Shown here: positions 18,928 to 26,992 of the stretch, in pieces
Numbering within the stretch: position 1 is the stretch's first letter
How the letters are laid out: each line of letters opens with the position of its first letter
Assembly: GCF_019711195.1 (NCBI RefSeq)
Contig: NZ_CP081299.1
Span: 310,001 to 374,000, forward strand
DNA length: 64,000 bases
Direction of reading: 5' to 3'
Source of the DNA: Dyadobacter sp. NIV53
GTDB taxonomy: Bacteria > Bacteroidota > Bacteroidia > Cytophagales > Spirosomataceae
Notes under the pieces: generated by a model
The model's input: the letters and a program-made list of their open reading frames with translations, nothing else
What the model was told of the DNA's origin: nothing
The model's database searches: none
Translations under genes and position numbers: made by a program

Positions 18928-20343
18928 CTATTCCATTACGGAAATAATTGCCAAAGCAATATTTTTGGTTTCAGACTGAAAAGTAAATGTAAGATCTTCG
19001 TTTCCCTTAAAAATCTCTAATAAATCAGCTTCACCTAAAACCGTATTCCATAAATAAACCCTGTATCGTCCGGATCTCAGATTGGGAACGGAAACTGTAA
19101 ACCTATTATCAGGTTTTTGTTTTTTACTCCTGTTTTCCTTATTCTTCCACCCGTGTAATAACCACACAATAGCCTGCTCTTCATCTCCACAGCCAAATAC
19201 AGCAAAGTCAGGATTAGAAACCAGTATTTCCTCATTCAAATTTTTACGGTTAAAATTTTTCCAGTCGATCAGTGATACAAAATCTGCAAGGTTTTGCTGT
19301 GCCCTGCGCATGCCGTGGGTGAGCACATGTGGGTGCCGGTATGGCCAGCGCATCCCTCCTCCTGCCCCCCCGGAAGCCAGATGCGCCCATTGTATGTGAA
19401 GAAAATATTCATCATCGAAGCTTTCCGGAAGATTCTTCCTGCGTTTTTTGAAATAATCAATAGGTCCGTGTTCCGTATCCAGAAATGGACGTTGATCTGG
19501 CAAATGCGCTAGTTCTTCACGCACCATTTTCCCTGTACTTATAGCAGCGTCAATTGTATTTCGCGGATAATTAATTGTCTTGTCTTCATAAAAATGGGTA
19601 CTCGCAAAATCGAGATTGGGATGCGCGAAAATGACTTCCCTTACATCATGTTTAAGTAATAAAGGTGCAAAAACCGAAACAGTTTGAGGATGGCTTTTTC
19701 CATAAAGCTTCATTTCTAATGTTCTTACGTGCGTACTGACCTGCTCAATAAAATGATAAAATTCAGTTGTTTTTTTGGAAGCATGAACTGGATTAATTTC
19801 GTTCCAAAGATCCCATGCGAATAGTACTCCGCTTCCTCCCCAGCGTTCAATAGCAAAACTGAGTCGGTTTTTGATCGCCTGTAACATGGCCGGATCAGTA
19901 AGCCATTTTGATTTGCTTTTACATGGTCCGCCGGATAAAGTATTATACGGATGGAATTTCCAGCGCCGGTCCATCCAGAAAGTATCATAAGGAGTAAGCA
20001 GTATCCGGAGTTTATATTTTTCACAAAGTGCAAAAAGATCATCCCACAACTGAACCATGTTTGGTTGAAACCTGCCCGCTGGCCGTTCCAGATAACGGTG
20101 TTCAGTCTGGCAGTATTCCAGCATAATCCTGAGGCAGGTTACGCCGTGTGCCGCAAGAAAAGCGAAATGCCCTTCTGCCTGCGGGATATTTTGTCTGCGA
20201 AAAAGCCCGGTCAGATCCGGCCAGGAAATGGCATCGTTCTGCCCGATTGGCGTCCAGTTATTTCCCTTGCCGTCTATAAAATAGGGCGAATCCGGACTTA
20301 CGCGTATCCAGGTCAATTTTTCCTCTTCAAAAACTTCTTTCAT
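18928..20343 (-). CDS. Cellulase-family (GH5/clan A-like) glycoside hydrolase
   Basis: A 471-residue TIM-barrel hydrolase. The acid/base glutamate is in FAWDLWNEINPV (Glu182) and the likely nucleophile is in FLDTEHGPID (Glu291), a pair and spacing typical of retaining clan A enzymes. A C-terminal beta region (about 390-471) with VSVPNLRSGRYRVYLWNT looks like a small carbohydrate-associated domain. There is no signal peptide at the chosen ATG, which is unusual for a polysaccharidase. That suggests an intracellular role on a small glycoside, or trimming of the product made by the neighbouring glycosyltransferase. It lies 8 bp after the Nudix gene, so they are one transcription unit. Confidence 0.85.
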   Translation of the reverse strand: MKEVFEEEKLTWIRVSPDSPYFIDGKGNNWTPIGQNDAISWPDLTGLFRRQNIPQAEGHFAFLAAHGVTCLRIMLEYCQTEHRYLERPAGRFQPNMVQLWDDLFALCEKYKLRILLTPYDTFWMDRRWKFHPYNTLSGGPCKSKSKWLTDPAMLQAIKNRLSFAIERWGGSGVLFAWDLWNEINPVHASKKTTEFYHFIEQVSTHVRTLEMKLYGKSHPQTVSVFAPLLLKHDVREVIFAHPNLDFASTHFYEDKTINYPRNTIDAAISTGKMVREELAHLPDQRPFLDTEHGPIDYFKKRRKNLPESFDDEYFLHIQWAHLASGGAGGGMRWPYRHPHVLTHGMRRAQQNLADFVSLIDWKNFNRKNLNEEILVSNPDFAVFGCGDEEQAIVWLLHGWKNKENRSKKQKPDNRFTVSVPNLRSGRYRVYLWNTVLGEADLLEIFKGNEDLTFTFQSETKNIALAIISVME

Positions 20344-20351
20344 TCACTCTA

Positions 20352-20987
20352 CTAATCGCATAACGTGGGCAAATTTGGGTTTCCCGCATACAGGAACATC
20401 GTTTCCAGCTGCGAGAATGTAACCCGGTCTACTGAAATCGGCAGTTCGGAAACAGCATCAAATTTGATCCATTCGATTGCCGACGTCTCGTTGGTATGGC
20501 TCAATATTTCTCCGCCGGTAATTTCACACAAAACGAAAAATTTATATACATACCAGGGCTGCGCCGGATGAGGATGTTTTTTCTTATCAAAAACTGCTAG
20601 TAAGCGTGCTGCTTTTACAACCAACCCAGTTTCTTCCCATACTTCTTTTTCTGCTACTTCGAACGGGGAATGCCCGACATCGGCCCAACCTCCGGGAATT
20701 GCCCAACGGTCGTTATCAGCTTTTTCCTGAACCATCAGCAATTCGTCATTACCCCTGAAAATGACCGCACGAATATCCACCTTGGGAGTCTGGTAGCCAA
20801 TTTCGGATGGAAAAAGCCGGATGATGTGCTCAATGGAAACATTACTCATTTCCGACAAAAGCTGTATACTGATATCTTTTATTTCCTGGTACCGTTCGCG
20901 GTCATAATCACTTTCTGTAAAAGCCAAACCAGTCTGGGCAAGTGCATGTAATCGCTGGGCAATAGGTAACCAATCCGACGGAATCAT
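20352..20987 (-). CDS. Nudix hydrolase with N-terminal Nudix-associated domain
   Basis: A 211-residue Nudix hydrolase. Residues 1-65 form the helical Nudix_N extension seen in YjhB-like proteins. The Nudix box spans Gly100 to Leu122 (GWADVGHSP, then KEVWEETGL) and keeps the catalytic EVxEE glutamates; Lys replaces the usual Arg, and His sits where classic boxes have the first Glu, as is common in this subgroup. Likely substrates are ADP-ribose or nucleotide-sugar pyrophosphates. It heads a minus-strand unit with the glycoside hydrolase (8-bp gap) and the glycosyltransferase further down. Confidence 0.88.
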   Translation of the reverse strand: MIPSDWLPIAQRLHALAQTGLAFTESDYDRERYQEIKDISIQLLSEMSNVSIEHIIRLFPSEIGYQTPKVDIRAVIFRGNDELLMVQEKADNDRWAIPGGWADVGHSPFEVAEKEVWEETGLVVKAARLLAVFDKKKHPHPAQPWYVYKFFVLCEITGGEILSHTNETSAIEWIKFDAVSELPISVDRVTFSQLETMFLYAGNPNLPTLCD

Positions 20988-21303
20988 AAAAAACTGAATT
21001 TATTGTCATGTATATCTCGTTTAATTTAGCGAAATATCATGATCTGCAAACAGGCAGCTTCCTTTTTTACGTGCATTTGTAACCGGGAGTCATTATAAAT
21101 GAAAAATATTCAATTTTATAGCGTTTTAATACCGTTTAATAATTTGATAAAATTTCAGTTTGATTATTTCCTCCCAATAAATAACTTCGGTTCATAATTA
21201 GAAAAACCCGCTCCGTTCTATTAAGACCCGCTAATTCGATCATCATTTGAATTTATCCCCCCTTCAACGAAAGAAGGGCATTTAAATTTTTACTGATCCT
21301 GTT
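20988..21303. other. Intergenic region, 316 bp, between divergent units
   Basis: AT-rich region between the minus-strand Nudix unit and the plus-strand giant-protein cluster. It must hold promoters for both directions. I see no perfect TAnnTTTG box, no strong inverted repeat and no open frame. Confidence 0.5.
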
Positions 21304-24300
21304 ATGCTTGACAAATCTCAAATACTTTTTCAGCAGAATCTGTACCTTTCTTACCTGCCACATGTAAGGAAACAATTCGGGAATTTGCCCGGAGTGGAGA
21401 TGATTGGTTTGGGCGCGAAAGAAAAAGCAGGAGGTATCACAGAAGAATGGGCATTCAGGTTTTATGTAAATAAAAAACGGAAAATAGAAGAAATACCTGC
21501 TGATGAAATAATTCCAGCCGCTATTTTTGGGATACAAACAGATGTTCTGAGTCATTTTGAAAAAGAAACTCTAATCTGCGATTCCACTGCATTGTCAGTC
21601 GATTCTAAAAGTTACCGGGATCAGGGAATTCGCGGAGGAATACCCATCCGCAATGATTACTTTGATAACGACCAGCCATCCGGTTATGGCACGCTTGGTG
21701 TACTTGCAAGGCGAAAAGCAGATAATGCATTAGTAGGATTAACGTGTGCGCATGTCGTAAATGCCGCTTCCCAGGATCTGACACAGATCAATACCAAAAT
21801 TGGACAGCCAAAATACTGGATTACATGCTGCTGCTGCCCGCATGGATATATCGGTGATGTAGCAAAAGCTACCTTTAATACGGATCTGGATTGTGCCATT
21901 ATTGCCATTCATGAAGACATTACTGAAAAAGTTACAACAGGTAATTCAGAGAAAAAAATTGAAGGATTAGCCACGGATATTACCGGTGCTGCGGCCATTG
22001 TGTGCTTTGATACTGTTTCCAAACGAGGACGCGCAACCGGAGTAACAACAGGGAAAGTAAGTGAAATTGCATATGGCACCAATCAGATGCTGATCGAAAG
22101 AACAGGTACGGCCGGTGGTCCGTTTGCATGTCATGGAGATTCGGGTGCTGTGGTGGTTAATTCGTCAGGGCAGGTTGTGGGACTGATAGTTGCAGCGGCC
22201 AGAAGCGATATGAAACGAACCATTGTGACGCATATCAAACCGGTAATGGCCGAGCTGGGAATTACCATTGCCGGAACGGATATTACCACTATTGGTGAAC
22301 CGCTGGGCGGTGGGCCGACCGGATGTGAGCTGCTGATCTGGCCCGGCGGGCAAACTGACACGGCAATGAACCCGGTAGAAGAATTTGCCAGTACGGACTT
22401 CGGCCTGACCGGAGCAGTAAACTGGGATGTTTCCAATGGCGCAGCCGGGGCTGTAATTGTACAAACCGGAAACCAGCAGGCTACCGGCCTTGAAAAAATT
22501 TCGGTTAGATACGATCTTGCTTCCCATAGTAAAAATGCCACTGATACGGTACATATTCAGGCCATCGGAGCACAAACAGTGACCAAGTTCCGTACAATAT
22601 TCTGTTTTACGCCAAAAGCTGTAAACACATCCAATCCTCTGGACAGCCTTAATACCAAAAAATTTGCAGCAACCGGAGGTACCACTAATCTGGCAGGTGT
22701 TGCAGTGCCGGCGGGTGCCGGGGATTGGTTTATGGCGAAAGCCGAGATCATCTATGATATTACACCTCAGAATATTGTTTGGAGCAGCGGCAGCTCAATC
22801 ACTTTCGTAACCGGAGCGCCGGCTGGTGTAAAAGGAAATATTATAGCTAGAAGACAAACAAAGTTCACAAAAGGCGAGCAGGTTAACGGGACTCCAAACC
22901 GGGTTCATACTGACCAGCCCGCTTTTGCTTTAACCACTACCGGAAGTACTGCAGATGATTTTCAGGCTCCGACTAATGCGGCACCCAATAACCTGTTCCG
23001 ACTGGCGAACGAGGGTTTTGATCCGACAAATCTTCGTCAGGGATATCTGAGAGCTGATTATCGTGATTATCTGGAATTTCACAATGGTACTGCGTGGGTA
23101 AGAATTACCGGTTTTACAGATTGGTTTGCCAATCTGACGGGCGGACTAAATGCGGCACCACCACCATTGGTTACAGCTGCCGAGATCAATACGATTGGTG
23201 CGGGAACTACAACAGTTCCGTTGCCAAACCAACGGCCGGTTATCAATGCGGGTGCAGATCAGGAAATAGCAATGGGCGGCGGTACAGTTACTCTGAAGGC
23301 TACGCGAACCGATGCGGATCTGGACGCTTTAACTACCCATTGGACAAGAACGAGCGGTGCAGCTGTAACACTAAGCGGAGGTGGCGTGGGCAACCCCGTT
23401 ACATTTACCGCACCAGCCAGCGATGGGCCAATTGTATTCAGCGCAGTTGCACGGGACAATACAAATGGGTTGTCACATGCCCCAACCCCGCCAAATTTTG
23501 AAAGTACTCCCGATACGGTTGTCGTAAATGTTGTTGAAACATTAGTAAAAATTGGTGGAAATGCACGTCTGTGCGTTAACAATGAGGAAGTATTTAATGC
23601 TGCCAGTTTCAGTATTGGTGCCGGTGCACTGAACTGGGATGTTACAACAGGAAGTCCTGATGCAATTATTGTTGAGGCTGATGGTGCTTCGATTGCTCCG
23701 GTTGGTACTTTAAACGGCGCTACAACCATCAGGGTTAATTTTAACAATACATCCATTGATGCCACACGTGCAAACACAGTGGTTATCCGGGCAACTAATC
23801 CTGCAAATGGAAGGGCATTCTTTAAAAGAAGAACTGTTAATGCTGTTGGATTTAATGTTACAACTTCGGTTGCAGCGGGAGCAGCACCAAGTAATGCACT
23901 TAATGCCACCACATGGGGGCTTACTTTTCCAGAAAATGTGGTCGTCACAATTTGTGCTTACCGGGTTGCCGGTAACTGGCAGGCGGCATTATTAACTGTC
24001 AGAGGAAATTATTCTCTGCAGTCAAGGCTCCTGGCCGGCGTAGCTGAGGTAACCGGGCCGCCGCCGGGAAATACTACTGAAGGAAATTACTGTGCTCAGA
24101 TTACTGAACTGGATAGTCTTTTTGGAACGCATTGGTATATGCTTTCTGCTGTAACTGCTCATGAACAGGTACATGCCAATCATTTTTTACCAGCCTTAAA
24201 TGACGCAACTGTGCTGGGTGTTTTAAGGACAGCAATTGAAGGACTGACTGTTCCTCATGTTGCGGGTATGAACCAGGCAGGTGCGATTGCGGCTATTACA

Positions 24301-24519
24301 GGCTCGGCAGCATTTGCAACCGCTTTGGTAAATGCTCAGGCAAACTGGCTTACACGTATTCTGCTTCTGGCTGCGAATGATCACGGTCCGGGAGGTGTAT
24401 TCAGCCGTACCAGCCCGACTTCTGTTGCTGAACTTGCCGTAGTTAACCCGATGATCGCCAGAATATGTGCACACAGAACCGCAAATGGATGGGCCGCATG
24501 TCCTCCACTTTGTCCATAA
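21304..24519 (+). CDS. Trypsin-like protease with beta-sandwich repeats and a C-terminal HExxH domain
   Basis: A 1071-residue multidomain protein that opens the giant-protein cluster. Residues 20-90 contain a conserved opening (LPGVEMIGLGAKE, then a FGIQTDV end) shared with the 482-residue protease downstream. Residues 125-325 are a trypsin-like domain with an apparently complete triad: His150 in TCAHVV, Asp196 in TDLDCAI and Ser280 in HGDSGAVV. Four consecutive cysteines (175-178) sit between His and Asp. Residues 340-890 are beta-rich, with an internal repeat of NWDVxxGxxxAxIV near 371 and 774 and a PKD/Ig-like stretch near 640-740. A possible zinc protease motif, HEQVH (953-957), lies near the C-terminus. 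No signal peptide is visible. Roles of the domains are inferred. Confidence 0.75.
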   Translation: MLDKSQILFQQNLYLSYLPHVRKQFGNLPGVEMIGLGAKEKAGGITEEWAFRFYVNKKRKIEEIPADEIIPAAIFGIQTDVLSHFEKETLICDSTALSVDSKSYRDQGIRGGIPIRNDYFDNDQPSGYGTLGVLARRKADNALVGLTCAHVVNAASQDLTQINTKIGQPKYWITCCCCPHGYIGDVAKATFNTDLDCAIIAIHEDITEKVTTGNSEKKIEGLATDITGAAAIVCFDTVSKRGRATGVTTGKVSEIAYGTNQMLIERTGTAGGPFACHGDSGAVVVNSSGQVVGLIVAAARSDMKRTIVTHIKPVMAELGITIAGTDITTIGEPLGGGPTGCELLIWPGGQTDTAMNPVEEFASTDFGLTGAVNWDVSNGAAGAVIVQTGNQQATGLEKISVRYDLASHSKNATDTVHIQAIGAQTVTKFRTIFCFTPKAVNTSNPLDSLNTKKFAATGGTTNLAGVAVPAGAGDWFMAKAEIIYDITPQNIVWSSGSSITFVTGAPAGVKGNIIARRQTKFTKGEQVNGTPNRVHTDQPAFALTTTGSTADDFQAPTNAAPNNLFRLANEGFDPTNLRQGYLRADYRDYLEFHNGTAWVRITGFTDWFANLTGGLNAAPPPLVTAAEINTIGAGTTTVPLPNQRPVINAGADQEIAMGGGTVTLKATRTDADLDALTTHWTRTSGAAVTLSGGGVGNPVTFTAPASDGPIVFSAVARDNTNGLSHAPTPPNFESTPDTVVVNVVETLVKIGGNARLCVNNEEVFNAASFSIGAGALNWDVTTGSPDAIIVEADGASIAPVGTLNGATTIRVNFNNTSIDATRANTVVIRATNPANGRAFFKRRTVNAVGFNVTTSVAAGAAPSNALNATTWGLTFPENVVVTICAYRVAGNWQAALLTVRGNYSLQSRLLAGVAEVTGPPPGNTTEGNYCAQITELDSLFGTHWYMLSAVTAHEQVHANHFLPALNDATVLGVLRTAIEGLTVPHVAGMNQAGAIAAITGSAAFATALVNAQANWLTRILLLAANDHGPGGVFSRTSPTSVAELAVVNPMIARICAHRTANGWAACPPLCP

Positions 24520-24544
24520 TTAAACTTTAAACACAATTACAGCA

Positions 24545-25126
24545 ATGAGTGAAAGCAATATATTGAAGAGGGAATTTAATTATCTCACTAAAACAAGTGA
24601 GGCCAATGCAATATTGTCTTCTCTTCGGTTGTATATCACTGTGGATCAGAATCAGCCATTTAATTCAGCAGGACTGGCATTTGAAGTAACACTGGTTAAT
24701 GAAGCGAATGAAAGTAAGACTATCCGGAACATATTGGATACGGTACAAATAAAATTACAGGATGAGGAAGGCTGGCCGCTAAAACTTCCCGTTGGCAGTC
24801 CGCCAAGGATACTGATCAATTCACCCGCCAAGATCGAATATCCATTTTTGATCGATTCATTCAGATCAGTTTCCGGCAATTTTAATCTTACTGACAAGAT
24901 TGATGAGTCCGAATTTACGATTGAGGGAAATGCCTCTTACAACTATAATTTTCGGATTGACCGTATTCAGGATATTCCGCGTGAAAAATTTCAGGAAACA
25001 ACTACGAAAACGAAAACATTAAATAAAGGGAAGTATAAGATTGATGTTCTGATAGATATTTTATCACAGGAAAGTATAGGTCATAAATTGTGTGAATCCG
25101 GGCCCATTGAAATTAGTTTTAATTAA
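24545..25126 (+). CDS. Uncharacterised 193-residue protein of the giant-protein cluster
   Basis: I do not recognise this protein. It is acidic and predicted to be mostly beta strand (alternating patterns such as LRLYITVDQN and AFEVTLVNEA), which suggests an immunoglobulin-like sandwich or accessory domain. No cysteine-rich region, membrane segment or signal peptide is seen. It starts 25 bp after the large protease and ends 2 bp before the next gene, so it belongs to the same operon. Its position between the protease and a small helical module suggests a partner or inhibitor, but nothing in the sequence proves it. Confidence 0.7.
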   Translation: MSESNILKREFNYLTKTSEANAILSSLRLYITVDQNQPFNSAGLAFEVTLVNEANESKTIRNILDTVQIKLQDEEGWPLKLPVGSPPRILINSPAKIEYPFLIDSFRSVSGNFNLTDKIDESEFTIEGNASYNYNFRIDRIQDIPREKFQETTTKTKTLNKGKYKIDVLIDILSQESIGHKLCESGPIEISFN

Positions 25127-25128
25127 TC

Positions 25129-25539
25129 ATGATAATCCGAAAAATTGAATATTTCGAAGATCAGTTGAAAGTCTCTGAAACCGGAAGAGAAATATTGCAG
25201 CTAATTGAAAAGCATGGGAATGAGGTCATGTACCTGATTAATAAAAACAGGCCGACGATGGTTTGCTGGCAACGCAACCAGGGACCGAAATTTACCAGGT
25301 CCATTGTAGACAGCGGTTTTGAAAAAGACCTGGAATTTGTAAAAGAAGCAGATGGTGTAAAACTGGAAACCCTGATTTTGTTTATGGCCGAAGTATTACA
25401 GGATAACGGAAGCCCCGATTTGAAAATGGACATTGGCAAATATGCCCCGCTTGTATTACAGATGGCAAAGGAAACCAGCTCTTTACACGAAATTATCAGC
25501 CGCATTAACAACACAGCAAACAGCAAGTCACATGCCTAA
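25129..25539 (+). CDS. Small helical protein, standalone copy of the second protease's C-terminal module
   Basis: A 136-residue helical protein of unknown function. It is clearly similar to residues about 365-465 of the protease encoded next. Both share a pattern of the form ILxLxxxH, a CWQRNQGP or AWNRYQGP motif (46-53 here), a helix with LxxFMAEVLQ or LLKMAAVLQ, and NGSPDL/NGSPEL (93-98 here). The same module is thus free here and fused there. Its stop codon overlaps the next gene's start by 8 bp, indicating coupled translation. It may be an interaction module that docks the first protease, which lacks this domain. Confidence 0.75.
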   Translation: MIIRKIEYFEDQLKVSETGREILQLIEKHGNEVMYLINKNRPTMVCWQRNQGPKFTRSIVDSGFEKDLEFVKEADGVKLETLILFMAEVLQDNGSPDLKMDIGKYAPLVLQMAKETSSLHEIISRINNTANSKSHA

Positions 25540-26980
25540 GGATACTTACATACCGCGTAATGAAGTGGTTGATATCAATAAGGAATTCAACAAAGTCCGC
25601 AAACAGGCCGAGGAAGAACTTATGAAGTTACCCGGCGTGATTGCCGTTGGTGTTGGCTTAAAAGAAGTGAAAGGGGAAATTCAGCGCCAGCCTTGTTTTA
25701 AAGTGAAAGTTGACAGAAAAAAAGCGAAATCAGAGCTTGGTGCAAATGATATTATCCCTGACGAAATTTATGGTTTTAAAACAGATGTGACTGAAATTGA
25801 AACAGTTCAGGCGCAGGGTGCAGATTCGTCCAAATACAGGCCAATCATTTCGGGAAGCCAGATTGAAAGCAGCGGTATGGCGGCGTATGGAACATTAGGA
25901 TGTTTTGCAAAAAGAAATTCAGACAATAAAATCGTTATTCTAAGCAACTGGCACGTGATCGTGGACAATCCTGACGCCATTGATGGTGACCGGGTGGGCC
26001 AGCCTACACATAGCGGTTGCTGTAGTTGCTGTTCTACCAATGAAATTGGAAAAGTATCGGATGGCCGTTTTAAAGTGGGAAATATGGACGCAGCTATTGC
26101 ATTGCTAAGTGGGCAGGATACAGACGCAATTCCGGAAGATCGGTTTTTAAATGAGGTCATTGATATTGGAAGTGTCTCCGGAAGCGCCATTCCGCTTGCT
26201 TTGGAAACAGTTTTCAAGAGAGGACGCACAACCTTACTGACCAAAGGACAGATTACGGATGACAATGCTGTTAACAGCACCACCTACAACACCTACAATA
26301 ACCTCGTTATCACACGCAGTGGCCAGTTTGAAATAAGTCCGTCGGCCCCGTTTACCGATTTTACCTTAAAAGGTGATTCAGGCTCAGTTTCCGTAAATGA
26401 ACATAATGAGGTTGTTTTGCTCAACTATTCGGGTTCAGACACAACACACAAAAGTTATGGCACCAATATTAAAAGTATCGAAACTACACTCGGAATTACA
26501 ATTCTGAACAGCGGCTTTCATACAAGCGTGGCAGGCAAAGAAGGTGTATTATTGCGATCAGCTTCTGAATCAAATCATCTTGAAGCACTTGCCCAGATGC
26601 AGGCTGAATTGTCCGGTTCCAAAGAAGGAATGCGTATTCTCGAATTATTCAGGCAGCACCGGTCAGAAATACTGGATCTGGTCAGGCATAAAAGAGAAGT
26701 GATGGTTGCCTGGAACCGCTATCAGGGGCCGGCTTATCTTGCACATATTGCCAAAAATATAAGGAATGAAAATAAGCCGGTTCCCGAGCAGATTAAGGAC
26801 ATTACGATGCAAAGCCTCTTACTCAAAATGGCGGCGGTATTACAACGCAACGGTAGTCCGGAACTCGCAGGATCGGTGTCAGAAAATTATTTAAAAGTGA
26901 TGAATATTCTTACAGCAGGCCGTTCGCCACAGGAATGGCGGGCGTATCTGCATCAGTTGGACACTATGAAAAATGCTTAA
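25532..26980 (+). CDS. Trypsin-like serine protease with C-terminal helical module
   Basis: A 482-residue protein. I use ATG 25532 (MPKDTY), overlapping the previous gene by 8 bp. After the N-terminal opening shared with the 1071-residue protein (LPGVIAVGVGLKE and FGFKTDV-like YGFKTDV), the trypsin-like domain has His141 (SNWHVI), Asp186 (NMDAAIA) and Ser283 (KGDSGSVS). A CCSCC cluster (163-167) lies where the larger paralogue has CCCC. From about 365 to 465 it carries the helical module also found alone in the gene upstream. No signal peptide is present, which is unusual for a trypsin-like protease and points to intracellular or non-classical location. Triad assignment is by motif only. Confidence 0.8.
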   Translation: MPKDTYIPRNEVVDINKEFNKVRKQAEEELMKLPGVIAVGVGLKEVKGEIQRQPCFKVKVDRKKAKSELGANDIIPDEIYGFKTDVTEIETVQAQGADSSKYRPIISGSQIESSGMAAYGTLGCFAKRNSDNKIVILSNWHVIVDNPDAIDGDRVGQPTHSGCCSCCSTNEIGKVSDGRFKVGNMDAAIALLSGQDTDAIPEDRFLNEVIDIGSVSGSAIPLALETVFKRGRTTLLTKGQITDDNAVNSTTYNTYNNLVITRSGQFEISPSAPFTDFTLKGDSGSVSVNEHNEVVLLNYSGSDTTHKSYGTNIKSIETTLGITILNSGFHTSVAGKEGVLLRSASESNHLEALAQMQAELSGSKEGMRILELFRQHRSEILDLVRHKREVMVAWNRYQGPAYLAHIAKNIRNENKPVPEQIKDITMQSLLLKMAAVLQRNGSPELAGSVSENYLKVMNILTAGRSPQEWRAYLHQLDTMKNA

Positions 26981-26992
26981 TCTGTAACAGTC

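Noticed and set aside
23259..23948. Long open frame of 229 codons antisense to the 1071-residue protease
   Set aside because: Low-complexity Ala/Val/Thr-rich shadow of a well-supported gene; no family signature.
25433..25531. Longer N-terminus for the 482-residue protease
   Set aside because: It would overlap the preceding coding gene by 107 bp; ATG 25532 gives a short coupled overlap and a start like its paralogue.
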